Shown in pieces: positions 35,095 through 42,491 of a DNA stretch of 64,000 nucleotides. The notes under the pieces are model-generated. The model was not told where the DNA came from. It did not search any database and was given only the letters and a program-made list of their open reading frames with translations. The stretch lies in the NCBI GenBank assembly GCA_963676095.1, contig OY781040.1, forward strand, positions 558,001 to 622,000. The letters are read 5' to 3'. Within the stretch, counting starts at the first letter, position 1, and every line of letters begins with the position of its first letter. Position numbers and translations under genes: made by a program. The DNA is from G963676095 sp963676095. Lineage in GTDB: Bacteria; Bacteroidota; Bacteroidia; Bacteroidales; Prolixibacteraceae.

Positions 35095-35844
35095 ATGGGG
35101 ATCAGACAGACTGAAGGTTTTATAGGAGAGCATGATCGCGAAATGTTTACACCTATTCCTGATCACATTTCAGCCAAAGCGGAAGATTTGAACTCGTTGC
35201 TGAATGGCTTACTAAATACAAGTAACCTTCTTCTGGACAGTAACTACAATCCTGTTTTAACAGCAGCAACCATCGCCTTTGGTTTTGTTTTTATCCATCC
35301 TCTTTCCGACGGTAATGGAAGGATCCACAGGTATTTGATACATCATATCTTGACCTGGATGGGATATACGAAACGGGATATGATATTCCCGGTATCAACT
35401 GCTATTTTGGATCGGATAGGTGATTACCAGAAAGTATTGGAAGATTATTCGTCTCAGAGAATCGACCTGATTGAATGGGAACCAACTCCAAGTCATAACA
35501 TCCGGATACTTAATGACACTATCGATTTATATCGCTACTTTGATTTAACCCTTCAGACAGAATTTCTTTACGAATGCGTTGAAGATACAATAAACAGAAT
35601 TATTCCGGAAGAAATCGATTACCTGGAAAAATATGATCGGTTAACCAATGCAATAAATTCTTTTATAAACTTACCGGACACAAGAGTAGACTTACTAATA
35701 AAATATTTAAACCAAAATAAAGGAAAACTATCAAAAAGGAAAAGACTAAAAGATTTTGATGAATTATCGGAAAAAGAGATTTCAATAATTGAAGAATATT
35801 ATGCTGAAATCTTTCGCAATGTTACACTTAAGAATAATCGGTGA
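35095..35844 (+). pseudogene. 5'-truncated Fic-family AMP-transferase gene
   Basis: The 249-codon frame corresponds to the C-terminal half of a Fic protein. The catalytic loop HPLSDGNGRIHR (His68) follows FGFVFIHP, and the family-typical downstream sequences WEPTPSHNIRILNDTIDLYR and NKGKLSKRKRLKDFDELSEK are intact. Comparable full-length proteins carry roughly 200 more N-terminal residues before RQTEGFIGEHDRE, which here follows the ATG immediately. The helix with the usual inhibitory motif is missing, so if expressed it could be deregulated. More likely it is a remnant cut at the radC-repeat boundary. The Fic loop reads HPLSDGNGR against canonical HPFxDGNGR. Confidence 0.7.
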
Positions 35845-35908
35845 ATTACCAATCATTCTTAAGTGTTTACGCGGCAAAACTTACCCGGATATTGTTTATC
35901 CTGCCCCT

Positions 35909-36330
35909 TATCCTGAATCATATTTAATTTGTGAAAGACTATGCCGGGAATGCCGGGAATATGCTTTCTCCTGTTAAGCTTTATCCGGAGAAACCGGATC
36001 AGAGAATCTTTTTTAATCCGGGAAATGCAAAACAGAGCGGTGCGCAGGCCGTCAAAACGCCCGGCGGAGGGTTCGTTTTGACAAGATTTTTGCTTCCTTT
36101 TCATCGAATGGAAAAGGAAGGGCCTGTCCGGCCCAAGGACAGAAATGATAAAAAACGTGGTTGTTTGTGCTTAAAAAGAATCCGGATTGCCAAAATCAGG
36201 AACGCCGCCGCAACCCGTCAGGCTATTGCTGTTACTTACAGGATTGTCACGGTCAGTTCAATGGTCATCTTTTTGCATATCGGGTTGTCTGACAAAAGTA
36301 AAAAATTTTATTCCCATTATCTTATGCCCT
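35909..36330. repeat. radC-associated repeat unit 1 (422 bp)
   Basis: First of two tandem full-length units. Left to right: an AT-rich lead with TATGCCGGGAATGCCGGG, the hairpin ATCCGG-AGAAA-CCGGAT, the multi-hairpin core (from 36029), two 21-bp array units (36213-36254), and the first six codons plus promoter of a radC copy (ATG at 36268, minus strand, MTIELT then out of register). The radC body is absent, so this is a ghost of a radC cassette. Confidence 0.8.
36029..36201. repeat. Hairpin core repeat, copy 1
   Basis: About 173 bp containing successive hairpins: GTCAAAACG/CGTTTTGAC (36051-36082), CTTCCTTTTC/GAAAAGGAAG (36093-36120) and GGGCC/GGCCC (36120-36134). The last overlaps an alternative stem CTGTCC/GGACAG (36124-36142). 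In this copy the final TCCTGAT/ATCAGGA stem is weakened by a base change. Five copies occur in the window. Confidence 0.8.
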
Positions 36331-36773
36331 GTCCTGAATCATATTTAATCTGAGAAAGACTATGCCGGGAATGCCGGGGATATGCTTTCTCCTGTTAAGC
36401 TTTATCCGGAGAAACCGGATCAGAGAATCTTTTTTTAATCCGGGAAATGCAAAACAGAGCGGTGCGCAGGCCGTCAAAACGCCCGGCGGAGGGTTCGTTT
36501 TGACAAGATTTTTGCTTCCTTTTCATCGACTGGAAAAGGAAGGGCCTGTCCGGCCCATGGACAGAAATGATAAAAAATGGGATTGTTTGTGCTTAAAAAG
36601 AATCCTGATTGCCAAAATCAGGAATGCCGCCGGCACATGAAAAACCGTCGCCGCAACCCGTCAGGCTATTGCTGTTACTTACAGGATTGTCACGGTCAGT
36701 TCAATGGTCATCTTTTTGCATATCGCGTTGTCTGACAAAAGTAAAAAAATTTATTCCCATTCTCTTATGCGCT
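36331..36773. repeat. radC-associated repeat unit 2 (443 bp)
   Basis: Directly abuts unit 1 and is highly similar throughout. It is about 21 bp longer because it holds three rather than two 21-bp array units (36635-36697). It also ends in the promoter and first six codons of radC (ATG at 36711, minus strand). Confidence 0.8.
36451..36623. repeat. Hairpin core repeat, copy 2
   Basis: Same hairpin series as copy 1. The final stem TCCTGAT/ATCAGGA is intact, and the loop of the second hairpin reads GACTG instead of GAATG. One base next to the third stem differs (CCCATGG against CCCAAGG). Confidence 0.8.
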
Positions 36774-37080
36774 GTCCTGAATCATATTTAATTTGAGAAA
36801 GACTATGCCGGGAATGCCGGGGATATGCTTTCTCCTGTTAAGCTTTATTAGGAGAAACCGGATCAGAGAATCTTTTTTTAATCCGGGAAATGCAAAACAG
36901 AGCGGTGCGGGGGCCGTCAAAACGCCCGGCGGAGGGTTCGTTTTGACAAGATTTTTGCTTCCTTTTCATCGAATGGAAAAGGAAGGGCCTGTCCGGCCCA
37001 AGGACAGAAATGATAAAAAACGTGGTTGTTTGTGCTTAAAAAGAATCCTGATTGCCAAAATCAGGAACGCCGCCGGAATT
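36774..37080. repeat. radC-associated repeat unit 3 (no array, no ghost)
   Basis: Abuts unit 2 and is similar to it up to the end of the hairpin core. It then diverges into about 270 bp (37081-37353) that I cannot identify and that leads to the 3' end of radC copy 2. Its early sequence (GAATATTTTGCCTGGCAGGC) is distantly similar to the sequence after the 58-kb core copy. Confidence 0.75.
36894..37066. repeat. Hairpin core repeat, copy 3
   Basis: Carries all four hairpins. The upstream ATCCGG/CCGGAT stem seen in other units is broken in this one (ATTAGG), while the core stems are unchanged. Confidence 0.8.
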
Positions 37081-37353
37081 CCGGTTAAGCGAATATTTTG
37101 CCTGGCAGGCAAACGGACTATTTGCGCGCTCCACCGGGGAAATGCTTTCATCATGATCGGAACGGAATATAACAAAAGAAGGATCGCTACATATCAATGA
37201 AACGGCTTTGGATTTAAATGCCTTAGCGACTCTGTTGCTTGTGAAAGCTGTCAAATTGTTTTTGAATAGATGGGTACCCTCTGACATTGGGGCCGGTATT
37301 GCTTTAATGTTGAAAAGGTATACTGTAAGAATAACAATCTAAAGTCCAGGCCC
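37081..37353. other. Unidentified segment between repeat unit 3 and radC copy 2
   Basis: About 270 bp without a recognisable gene. The minus-strand frame 37036-37287 is open (83 codons, including LFKNNLTAFTSNRVAKAFKS) but matches nothing I know and overlaps the hairpin repeat, so it is more likely a remnant than a gene. Confidence 0.3.
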
Positions 37354-38019
37354 CTATTTTAATTTTGCTATTTCACTTTGGGGCAGTCCGGTATATTTTA
37401 TGATTTTCTCAATCGGTTCTTTTGCCTTTTTCATTTCTCTTGCAATCTCCAATTTTTCCTTCTTCACTGCTTTTTCCTGATTAAGTTTTGCCTTTTCCCT
37501 TTCTGACTTTACAGCTTCCGTTCTGATTTTCTTTTCTTCCTTCCTTATGCGTTCTATCAACTCATATTGAGGGACCCATTTAATGCTTTGTTCCAGTTCT
37601 TCCAATAACCCGATATCCAAAAAGCTTAAATACGAACCTGCCGATATAATCATGTGGTCGATCACCCCGATGTTCAGGATCCGTCCCACCTGGATCAACC
37701 GGTCCGTTAAATCCTTGTCGGCCTCAGACGGTTCCATCTCCCCGCTCGGGTGGTTATGTGCCATGATCACTTTTATTGCCCCTTTCAGCACCGCGACGCG
37801 AAAAACATTCATCGGCTCTACAGTGGTGGCGTTTACGCTTCCAAGGCTTACCAGCTCGATGTACAGGATCCGGTTATTGTTGGCCAGGCCGATCATCCAG
37901 AAATGTTCCTTCTCCTGGTCTATCTTTTCTTCCCTCAGAAGGATATCCTGCATTACACTAAAGACATCTTCCGAATTTAGGAGTTTTATTTTTTGTTCTT
38001 CTGTCAGTTCAATGGTCAT
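37354..38019 (-). CDS. RadC-like JAB-domain protein, copy 2
   Basis: About 221 residues from the Met at 38019 (MTIELTEEQK). The first roughly 170 residues match copy 1, including IMAHNHPSG and the DHMIISAGSYLSF strand. The copies differ in the coiled-coil linker: copy 2 has AKLNQEKAVKKEKLEI where copy 1 is shorter. The C-terminal tail EPIEKIIKYTGLPQSEIAKL is kept. No RadC helix-hairpin-helix domain is present. It lies between repeat units 3 and 4 with a TACTTTTG box (38044-38051) directly upstream, and is presumably expressed from the repeat-borne promoter. Confidence 0.85.
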   Translation of the reverse strand: MTIELTEEQKIKLLNSEDVFSVMQDILLREEKIDQEKEHFWMIGLANNNRILYIELVSLGSVNATTVEPMNVFRVAVLKGAIKVIMAHNHPSGEMEPSEADKDLTDRLIQVGRILNIGVIDHMIISAGSYLSFLDIGLLEELEQSIKWVPQYELIERIRKEEKKIRTEAVKSEREKAKLNQEKAVKKEKLEIAREMKKAKEPIEKIIKYTGLPQSEIAKLK

Positions 38020-38043
38020 CTTGTTGTATATCGCGTTGTCTGA

Positions 38044-38051
38044 CAAAAGTA
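38044..38051 (-). promoter_or_regulatory. -7 box of radC-like copy 2
   Basis: The minus strand reads TACTTTTG, 25 bp before the start codon at 38019, identical in sequence and spacing to copy 1. No TTG was found at the expected -33 distance. Confidence 0.5.
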
Positions 38052-38080
38052 AAAAATTTATTCCCATTCTCTTATGCCCT

Positions 38081-38385
38081 GTCCTGAATCATATTTAATT
38101 TGTGAAAGACTATGCCGGGAATGCCGGGGATATGCTTTCTCCTGTTAAGATTTATTCGGAGAAACCGGATCAGAGAATCTTTTTTTAATCCGGGAAATGC
38201 AAAACAGAGCGGTGCGGGGGCCGTCAAAACGCCCGGCGGAGGGTTCGTTTTGACAAGATTTTTGCTTCCTTTTCATCGACTGGAAAAGGAAGGGCCTGTC
38301 CGGCCCAAGGACAGAAATGATAAAAAAACGTAGTTGTTTGTGCTTAAGAAGAATCCTGATTGCCAAAATCAGGAACGCCGCCGGC
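38081..38385. repeat. radC-associated repeat unit 4
   Basis: Similar to units 1-3 from GTCCTGAATC through the hairpin core (38201-38374). It lies immediately upstream of radC copy 2 and continues into the long 21-bp array. It shows the presumed complete cassette: radC body, promoter, hairpin repeat, array. Confidence 0.8.
38201..38374. repeat. Hairpin core repeat, copy 4
   Basis: All four hairpins are present with the GACTG loop variant. The upstream stem is ATTCGG/CCGGAT, keeping pairing through a G-T wobble. Confidence 0.8.
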
Positions 38386-38889
38386 ACATGAAAAGCCGTC
38401 GCTGCTACTTACAGGATTGTCACGGTCTCTCGTAATATTGTTTCGGTTACTTGTAGGACTGTCGCAGTAAATCGTAAGACTGTCACGGTCTCTCGACGGA
38501 TTGTCGCAGTAACTCGACGGATTGTTTCAATTACTTGACGGATTGTCGCAGTAACTCGTAAGACCGTCGTGGCCACTCGTAGAACTGTCGCGGTAACTCG
38601 TAAGACTGTCGCAGTAACTTACAGGATCAGTGTTGACGGTTGCTGGTACAACGCGATCTCCTGTTGGCGTATGGTTGTAACTTACCGGAACAACAACGGC
38701 ATTTACTGGAACAGCATAGACGGTTGCTGGTACAACACAGACAGTCGCTGGAACAACACAGTTACCTGCTGGAGCATGGTTGTCGCTTACCGGAACAACG
38801 AAGGCAATTATTGGAACAACATTGACAATCGCTGGAACAACACTGTCATTTGCCGGAACATTGCTGTAGCTTATTGAAATTGAGAGTGG
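38386..38889. repeat. 21-bp degenerate tandem array (24 units)
   Basis: 504 bp divide exactly into 24 units of 21 bp. The first part (to about 38616) has units like ACTCGTAAGACTGTCGCAGTA. The second part drifts to units containing CTGGAACAAC at the same period and phase, and the last one or two are very divergent. Since 21 is a multiple of three, open heptapeptide frames appear on both strands, but none has a convincing start and end. Shorter versions of two and three units are in repeat units 1 and 2. There are no unique spacers, so it is not a CRISPR array. Confidence 0.85.
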
Positions 38890-38919
38890 CTGGTATTTCT
38901 TTGAAGCCCGGAGCATCAA

Positions 38920-39496
38920 TCATTTCTTTGTTTTTGCTAATTTCTCCCGGACTTCGAGGACAAAACTTACAGGGACATTGGCGTACGTTGCTATCTCCTC
39001 GACAGAGAAACGCCCTGCCTGAAGTAGGTTGGAAACAACTTCTTGTTTCCCCTCTATTTTCCCTTCTACTTTCCCTTCTGCCAGACCTTCTGCCTTACCT
39101 TCCTCTTTACCCTGCTCCCTGGCATAGGCAAGAATGTTGGCCCGGTCCCACCTCCGCTTTTGTTCTATATCGTACATCGCTTTCTCCTCCTTGGTTAAAT
39201 TACAGTATTCTGATACATTAAAAAACTTTTCGCTTCGCGCATTTTGCTCACGCTCGGCATACTCCAAGCAAGCTTGGCCTCTGCGCTCGCTTAATCGCAA
39301 AATTCAAATATCGGTTTTCTCAAAAATACCGGGATTTTATCCATTCATTCTTGTTGTAAACAAGGTCTGTGATCCGCTTACGGCCACGGAACAGTTCGTT
39401 AAGAAAAGAAATGAGCAAATCTTTATTTGGTTCTGATCCAAAAATTTTTTTAAACGCCACATCTGCCAAAGGGTCTATATACTTTGTTTTCAACAT
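38920..39496 (-). pseudogene. Broken Rpn-family (PD-(D/E)XK) nuclease/transposase gene
   Basis: The N-terminal piece from 39496 (MLKTKYIDPLADVAFKKIFG, then NKDLLISFLNELF) is the start of an Rpn-type recombination-promoting nuclease and stops at 39320. The C-terminal piece (to 38920) carries the typical end: LTKEEKAMYDIEQKRRWDRA, a Glu/Gly/Lys repeat (EGKAEGLAEGKVEG) and LLQAGRFSVEEIATYANVP. Full-length relatives are about 280-300 residues, so roughly 150 central residues with the catalytic core are missing and the frames differ. The junction (about 39230-39305) is GC-rich, reading like an inserted dispersed element. It is non-functional as a nuclease. Confidence 0.75.
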
Positions 39497-39562
39497 AATA
39501 AATGAGTTATTCGTTTCTTCAAAGATAGCCAAATATTTGTCATATGTGATAATTTAAACAGC

Positions 39563-39597
39563 AAGAGGCTGTCCAAAAAATAAAAGGACAGCCTCTT
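39563..39597 (-). terminator. Terminator of the GH18 uptake operon
   Basis: AAGAGGCTGTCC (39563-39574) pairs perfectly with GGACAGCCTCTT (39586-39597), a 12-bp stem with an 11-nt loop. It lies just downstream of the SusD remnant and upstream of the Rpn remnant, and is the strongest hairpin in this part of the window. Confidence 0.65.
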
Positions 39598-39647
39598 CCG
39601 GTTTAAAAAGAATAATGAAATAGTATTATAAATTACCCGGAGGCAGA

Positions 39648-40136
39648 TCAATCATTGTTCAGCCACCAGGTTTTTTCATGCGTATCGTCATTATTTGCGC
39701 CAAACTGACGGGTTATCGCCTCTTCTACATTTTCTGTATTATACTTGTATTCCGTGTCGGGGTACATCCACCGGTAAGGAATTTCGGTCCCTTCCACATG
39801 TCTAAATGAAGGATATCCTGTCCGTAAATGCTCGAAAAACGGGTCCCAGTGGCCCTGATAGAAGCTTACAAAATATTTTTGAAGGATAATCCGTTCTATC
39901 TTTTCGTCAGTAGTCAGTCCGTCGGAAAATTTAACCAGATCTTCCTGCAGGTATTGCTGGGCTGCATCCTGTGTTACATACTGCGAATAACCGGAGGCAT
40001 AAGTCTCGTACCACAAAAAAGAAGCCTTCACGCCACTTTCATAATAATCTTTTGCATTGCCGCCTATCCAGCCCCTGACAACAGCTTCGGCCAGTATCAC
40101 TGTCCTCCGGGAACAGATAAAAGCCAGACAGAACAT
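39648..40136 (-). pseudogene. C-terminal remnant of a SusD-like_2 lipoprotein
   Basis: From about residue 15 of this frame the sequence AEAVVRGWIGGNAKDYYESG matches RAEGALRGWNMGGNARDFYE of the intact SusD at 44954-46579. It continues with KIERIILQKYFVSFYQGHWD and the family-typical C terminus (IPYRWMYPDTEYKYN). Only about 145 of some 500 residues remain. There is no signal peptide, and the preceding residues (MFCLAFICSRRTVIL) look like out-of-frame sequence. It has no SusC partner. Confidence 0.75.
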
Positions 40137-40182
40137 CTAGAAAACGACAAAAAATGGTTGTTTTAAATAACGATATAAACTG

Positions 40183-40623
40183 TTAGGAATGGGGTAAAAA
40201 ATCTAAGTTAAGCAGTTCGGAATAGGTGCTGTTACTTCCAAGGCAAATAAAATCCACAAAACAGTTATAAGTTGGTTTATTCCCGGAAGTATCCGTTTCA
40301 TAATAGTTGATAACAAAAAAAGAAATCAGATAAACCGAACAGGAAAGTTCTTCCGGCGTACAGGCAATATTTTGGCTGAACCAGTTAAGTTTTATGTTTT
40401 CTTGTTTTTTCCCGGTTCGTTTTATTCCTCCGAAAAACCAGATAACAAAAGAAAAAAAAAGGATCAGTTCAGGAATAATCAGGAATAAAGATCCGGTATC
40501 CCATAAATTTAAGGTATAAATGGAAATCATCGGTAATTGATTTTTAATCTTCCCCTCAAAAAAACATATCCGGCAAATTGTTCCGGACTGAAAAAGCATA
40601 GATAAAATAGAGCGGGACCCCAT
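40183..40623 (-). CDS. Hypothetical protein with one membrane segment
   Basis: Up to 146 residues. A start at the Met about 31 codons in (MISIYTLNLWDTGSLFLIIP) gives a 115-residue protein with one strong membrane helix (LFLIIPELILFFSFVIWFFG), then a basic turn and a Cys-containing tail. I do not recognise it. It lies 25 bp after the DUF1573 gene in the same direction, which supports translation. It could also be decayed sequence, given the SusD remnant beside it. Confidence 0.35.
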   Translation of the reverse strand: MGSRSILSMLFQSGTICRICFFEGKIKNQLPMISIYTLNLWDTGSLFLIIPELILFFSFVIWFFGGIKRTGKKQENIKLNWFSQNIACTPEELSCSVYLISFFVINYYETDTSGNKPTYNCFVDFICLGSNSTYSELLNLDFLPHS

Positions 40624-40648
40624 TGTCAGTCAAAACCAAAAAAGAATA

Positions 40649-41410
40649 CTAAAGGGTCCCGCTAACCTTAACAGCAAGAGGTTGTCTTAATTTTTTACCA
40701 TTTACTACAGGGTACACATTTACGGATATTTCTCCGGTATATACTTTGGGCATCATGTAAGTAAAGATAACCTCTCCCCTCTGCTTCGGAAGCAACTGCC
40801 CGGGGTTATCAAAAAATAAACAGCCATCGTTAGCATCAATAATAAAATCGAGTGCCACCGGGTTATTCGTATCATTAGCGTACCGTAGTTTAATCTGTTT
40901 GTATTGTCCGGGGGTAATTTTACCGAAAGCCAGGACCTTTAGGTTCAGATAAAGCCCTTCACCAAAGTCATACGGGTAGTCTTCTTCTACAGGATGAACA
41001 TAAGAAATAACATTCCCTTTAATCCAGACCCGGTCCAGTCTTTTATGATTATTGCTTAATATATCGATCTCTTTTGAAAAGAAACCTCCCCGGTACCGCG
41101 GATCATAGGTTATTGTTATTTGTCCTTTCTGACCCGGTTTCACAGGTTCCTTTGACCATCTGTGCCCCGTGCAACTGCATCCTGTCACGATATCTTCAAT
41201 AACCACCGGCGTTTTCCCCTCGTTCCTGAAATAGAAAGTATGGGATACAATCCCGTCCTTTTCCTCGATATTCCCGAAATCAAATTTCTTCTCATCGAAA
41301 ACGATCGTGCCGGAAGTCGTTTGAGAATAAAGATTAAACGTTGATGCAACAAATGAAACGATGATAACAAGACTTTTCACATCTATACAGTTTTCAGTAA
41401 AATAAGACAT
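40649..41410 (-). CDS. DUF1573 (Ig-like ASH/MSP-type) secreted protein
   Basis: 253 residues with an N-terminal hydrophobic segment (VKSLVIIVSFVASTFNLYS) likely to be a signal peptide. The first Ig-like domain has the DUF1573 signature FDFGNIEEKDGIVSHTFYFR, VVIEDIVTGCSCTGHRWSK and KGQITITYDPRYRGG. A second related domain occupies residues 150-250. DUF1573 proteins are common in Bacteroidota polysaccharide loci; function is not established. The gene follows the F5/8C-like gene by 61 bp in the GH18 operon. Confidence 0.8.
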   Translation of the reverse strand: MSYFTENCIDVKSLVIIVSFVASTFNLYSQTTSGTIVFDEKKFDFGNIEEKDGIVSHTFYFRNEGKTPVVIEDIVTGCSCTGHRWSKEPVKPGQKGQITITYDPRYRGGFFSKEIDILSNNHKRLDRVWIKGNVISYVHPVEEDYPYDFGEGLYLNLKVLAFGKITPGQYKQIKLRYANDTNNPVALDFIIDANDGCLFFDNPGQLLPKQRGEVIFTYMMPKVYTGEISVNVYPVVNGKKLRQPLAVKVSGTL

Positions 41411-41471
41411 TTTGCATCGTATGGCCTCCCGGCCATACGATGCAAAACAGGCTCATATAACCAGATCGTCC

Positions 41472-42467
41472 TTATTCATTTGAAGTATATACATCGAATT
41501 CAGACAATATAACATAACTTGAAGATTTCCATCCTGTGATATCAAGCTTCAGATATTGGGCACCTATTTCAGAATAAAACTGAATATACTGATATGACGA
41601 CGATGTAGCTAAAGAAGCACTTCCCTGCGATTCCCAGGTCGCACCGTCAGTGCTGGAATAAACCTCGACTGTTTTCAAGGAGTAGCTTGTACTATAGGTA
41701 TGAATACGGATCCCTGAAATATTAGAACGTAATAATTTTGTATCTACAGTAAGTTCACAGGCAGCTGCCGGGTTTAGATACCAGTATGACCGCGTATTTC
41801 CATCAAACATGTTAGACAACGAACCGTAAGTGGGAGTTACGCTCAATGAAGCAGTCCATGAAGTCCTGCCGGAGAGAGCAGTCCCGGGAATACTGGTTGC
41901 CTGGTCAACACAATTGGTATAAGCTGCATCCACGATTAAACAGGCAGATTGCAAATTACTGCTGACTTCGGCATTTGTAACGGAAGAAATTTTCACGGGA
42001 ACCATATATGAACCAACCGGCAATAAGTTCAGCTTTGAGGAATCGATATAAATGGTTATACTATCGCCGGACATGGTACTGCCCTTCGTAATAGTCAGTT
42101 CTGTTTTATCCATCCCCAGGGTAACATCATCCGGAAGAACCGTATAGCCATCCGAAACAAGGGAGTTATCCAGTTCAAATTTGACCGTTATATCTTCAGA
42201 TGCTTTTTGAGTACATTGCACGCCGAATTTCATGGCAATACTATCCGCTCCCGAAATCATACTTCCGACAGGGGTTTTGGTAACATTGAATAAAAAACTA
42301 TTTTCAGGCGTGTTTACCGGGCTCCAGGATTGCACATTAATATAGACTTTATTTTCCCTGGACCCTGTAACATCATACGTTTCATCATCGCTGCACGATT
42401 GGAGCATAAAAACGCCATATGCAGCAATACAGAATGCCATATATTTGGAAATTATTGACTTTCTCAT
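41472..42467 (-). CDS. DUF1735 plus F5/8-type-C (discoidin-like) surface lipoprotein
   Basis: 331 residues. Lipobox MLQSC (Cys about residue 25). A DUF1735 domain (about 40-180, with NLLPVGSYMVPVKISSVTNA) is followed by a carbohydrate-binding F5/8C domain (about 190-330, with SLSNMFDGNTRSYWYLNP and ILSEFDVYTSN). It is probably a surface glycan-binding protein that works with the GH18 and SusC/SusD proteins. Gene order resembles the Bacteroides thetaiotaomicron N-glycan locus (BT3983-BT3987), by recollection. Confidence 0.85.
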   Translation of the reverse strand: MRKSIISKYMAFCIAAYGVFMLQSCSDDETYDVTGSRENKVYINVQSWSPVNTPENSFLFNVTKTPVGSMISGADSIAMKFGVQCTQKASEDITVKFELDNSLVSDGYTVLPDDVTLGMDKTELTITKGSTMSGDSITIYIDSSKLNLLPVGSYMVPVKISSVTNAEVSSNLQSACLIVDAAYTNCVDQATSIPGTALSGRTSWTASLSVTPTYGSLSNMFDGNTRSYWYLNPAAACELTVDTKLLRSNISGIRIHTYSTSYSLKTVEVYSSTDGATWESQGSASLATSSSYQYIQFYSEIGAQYLKLDITGWKSSSYVILSEFDVYTSNE

Positions 42468-42491
42468 TTTTGTGTTTTTTCACAATTAATA

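Noticed and set aside
35931..37200. Plus-strand ORFs of 90-140 codons repeated in each hairpin unit (ending VRPKDRNDKKRGCLCLKRI)
   Set aside because: They recur because the DNA repeats. Their ends differ between copies through frame changes, and the stems conserve DNA pairing rather than codons.
37036..37287. 83-codon minus-strand ORF between repeat unit 3 and radC copy 2
   Set aside because: It overlaps the hairpin repeat and has no recognisable family. It is kept only as an unidentified segment.
36029..38374. Retron msr/msd RNA as an explanation for the hairpin repeat
   Set aside because: No reverse transcriptase gene is present in the window, and the hairpin layout does not match a retron with flanking a1/a2 repeats.
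38386..38889. CRISPR-like array
   Set aside because: The units are contiguous 21-mers without unique spacers, degenerate along their length, and no cas gene is nearby.
38527..38919. 130-codon minus-strand heptapeptide-repeat ORF and a plus-strand counterpart at 38569-38877
   Set aside because: Open frames on both strands follow from the 21-bp period. The ORFs begin or end inside the array, and the plus frame contains a stop (TGA) in an upstream unit. No signal peptide or domain is present.
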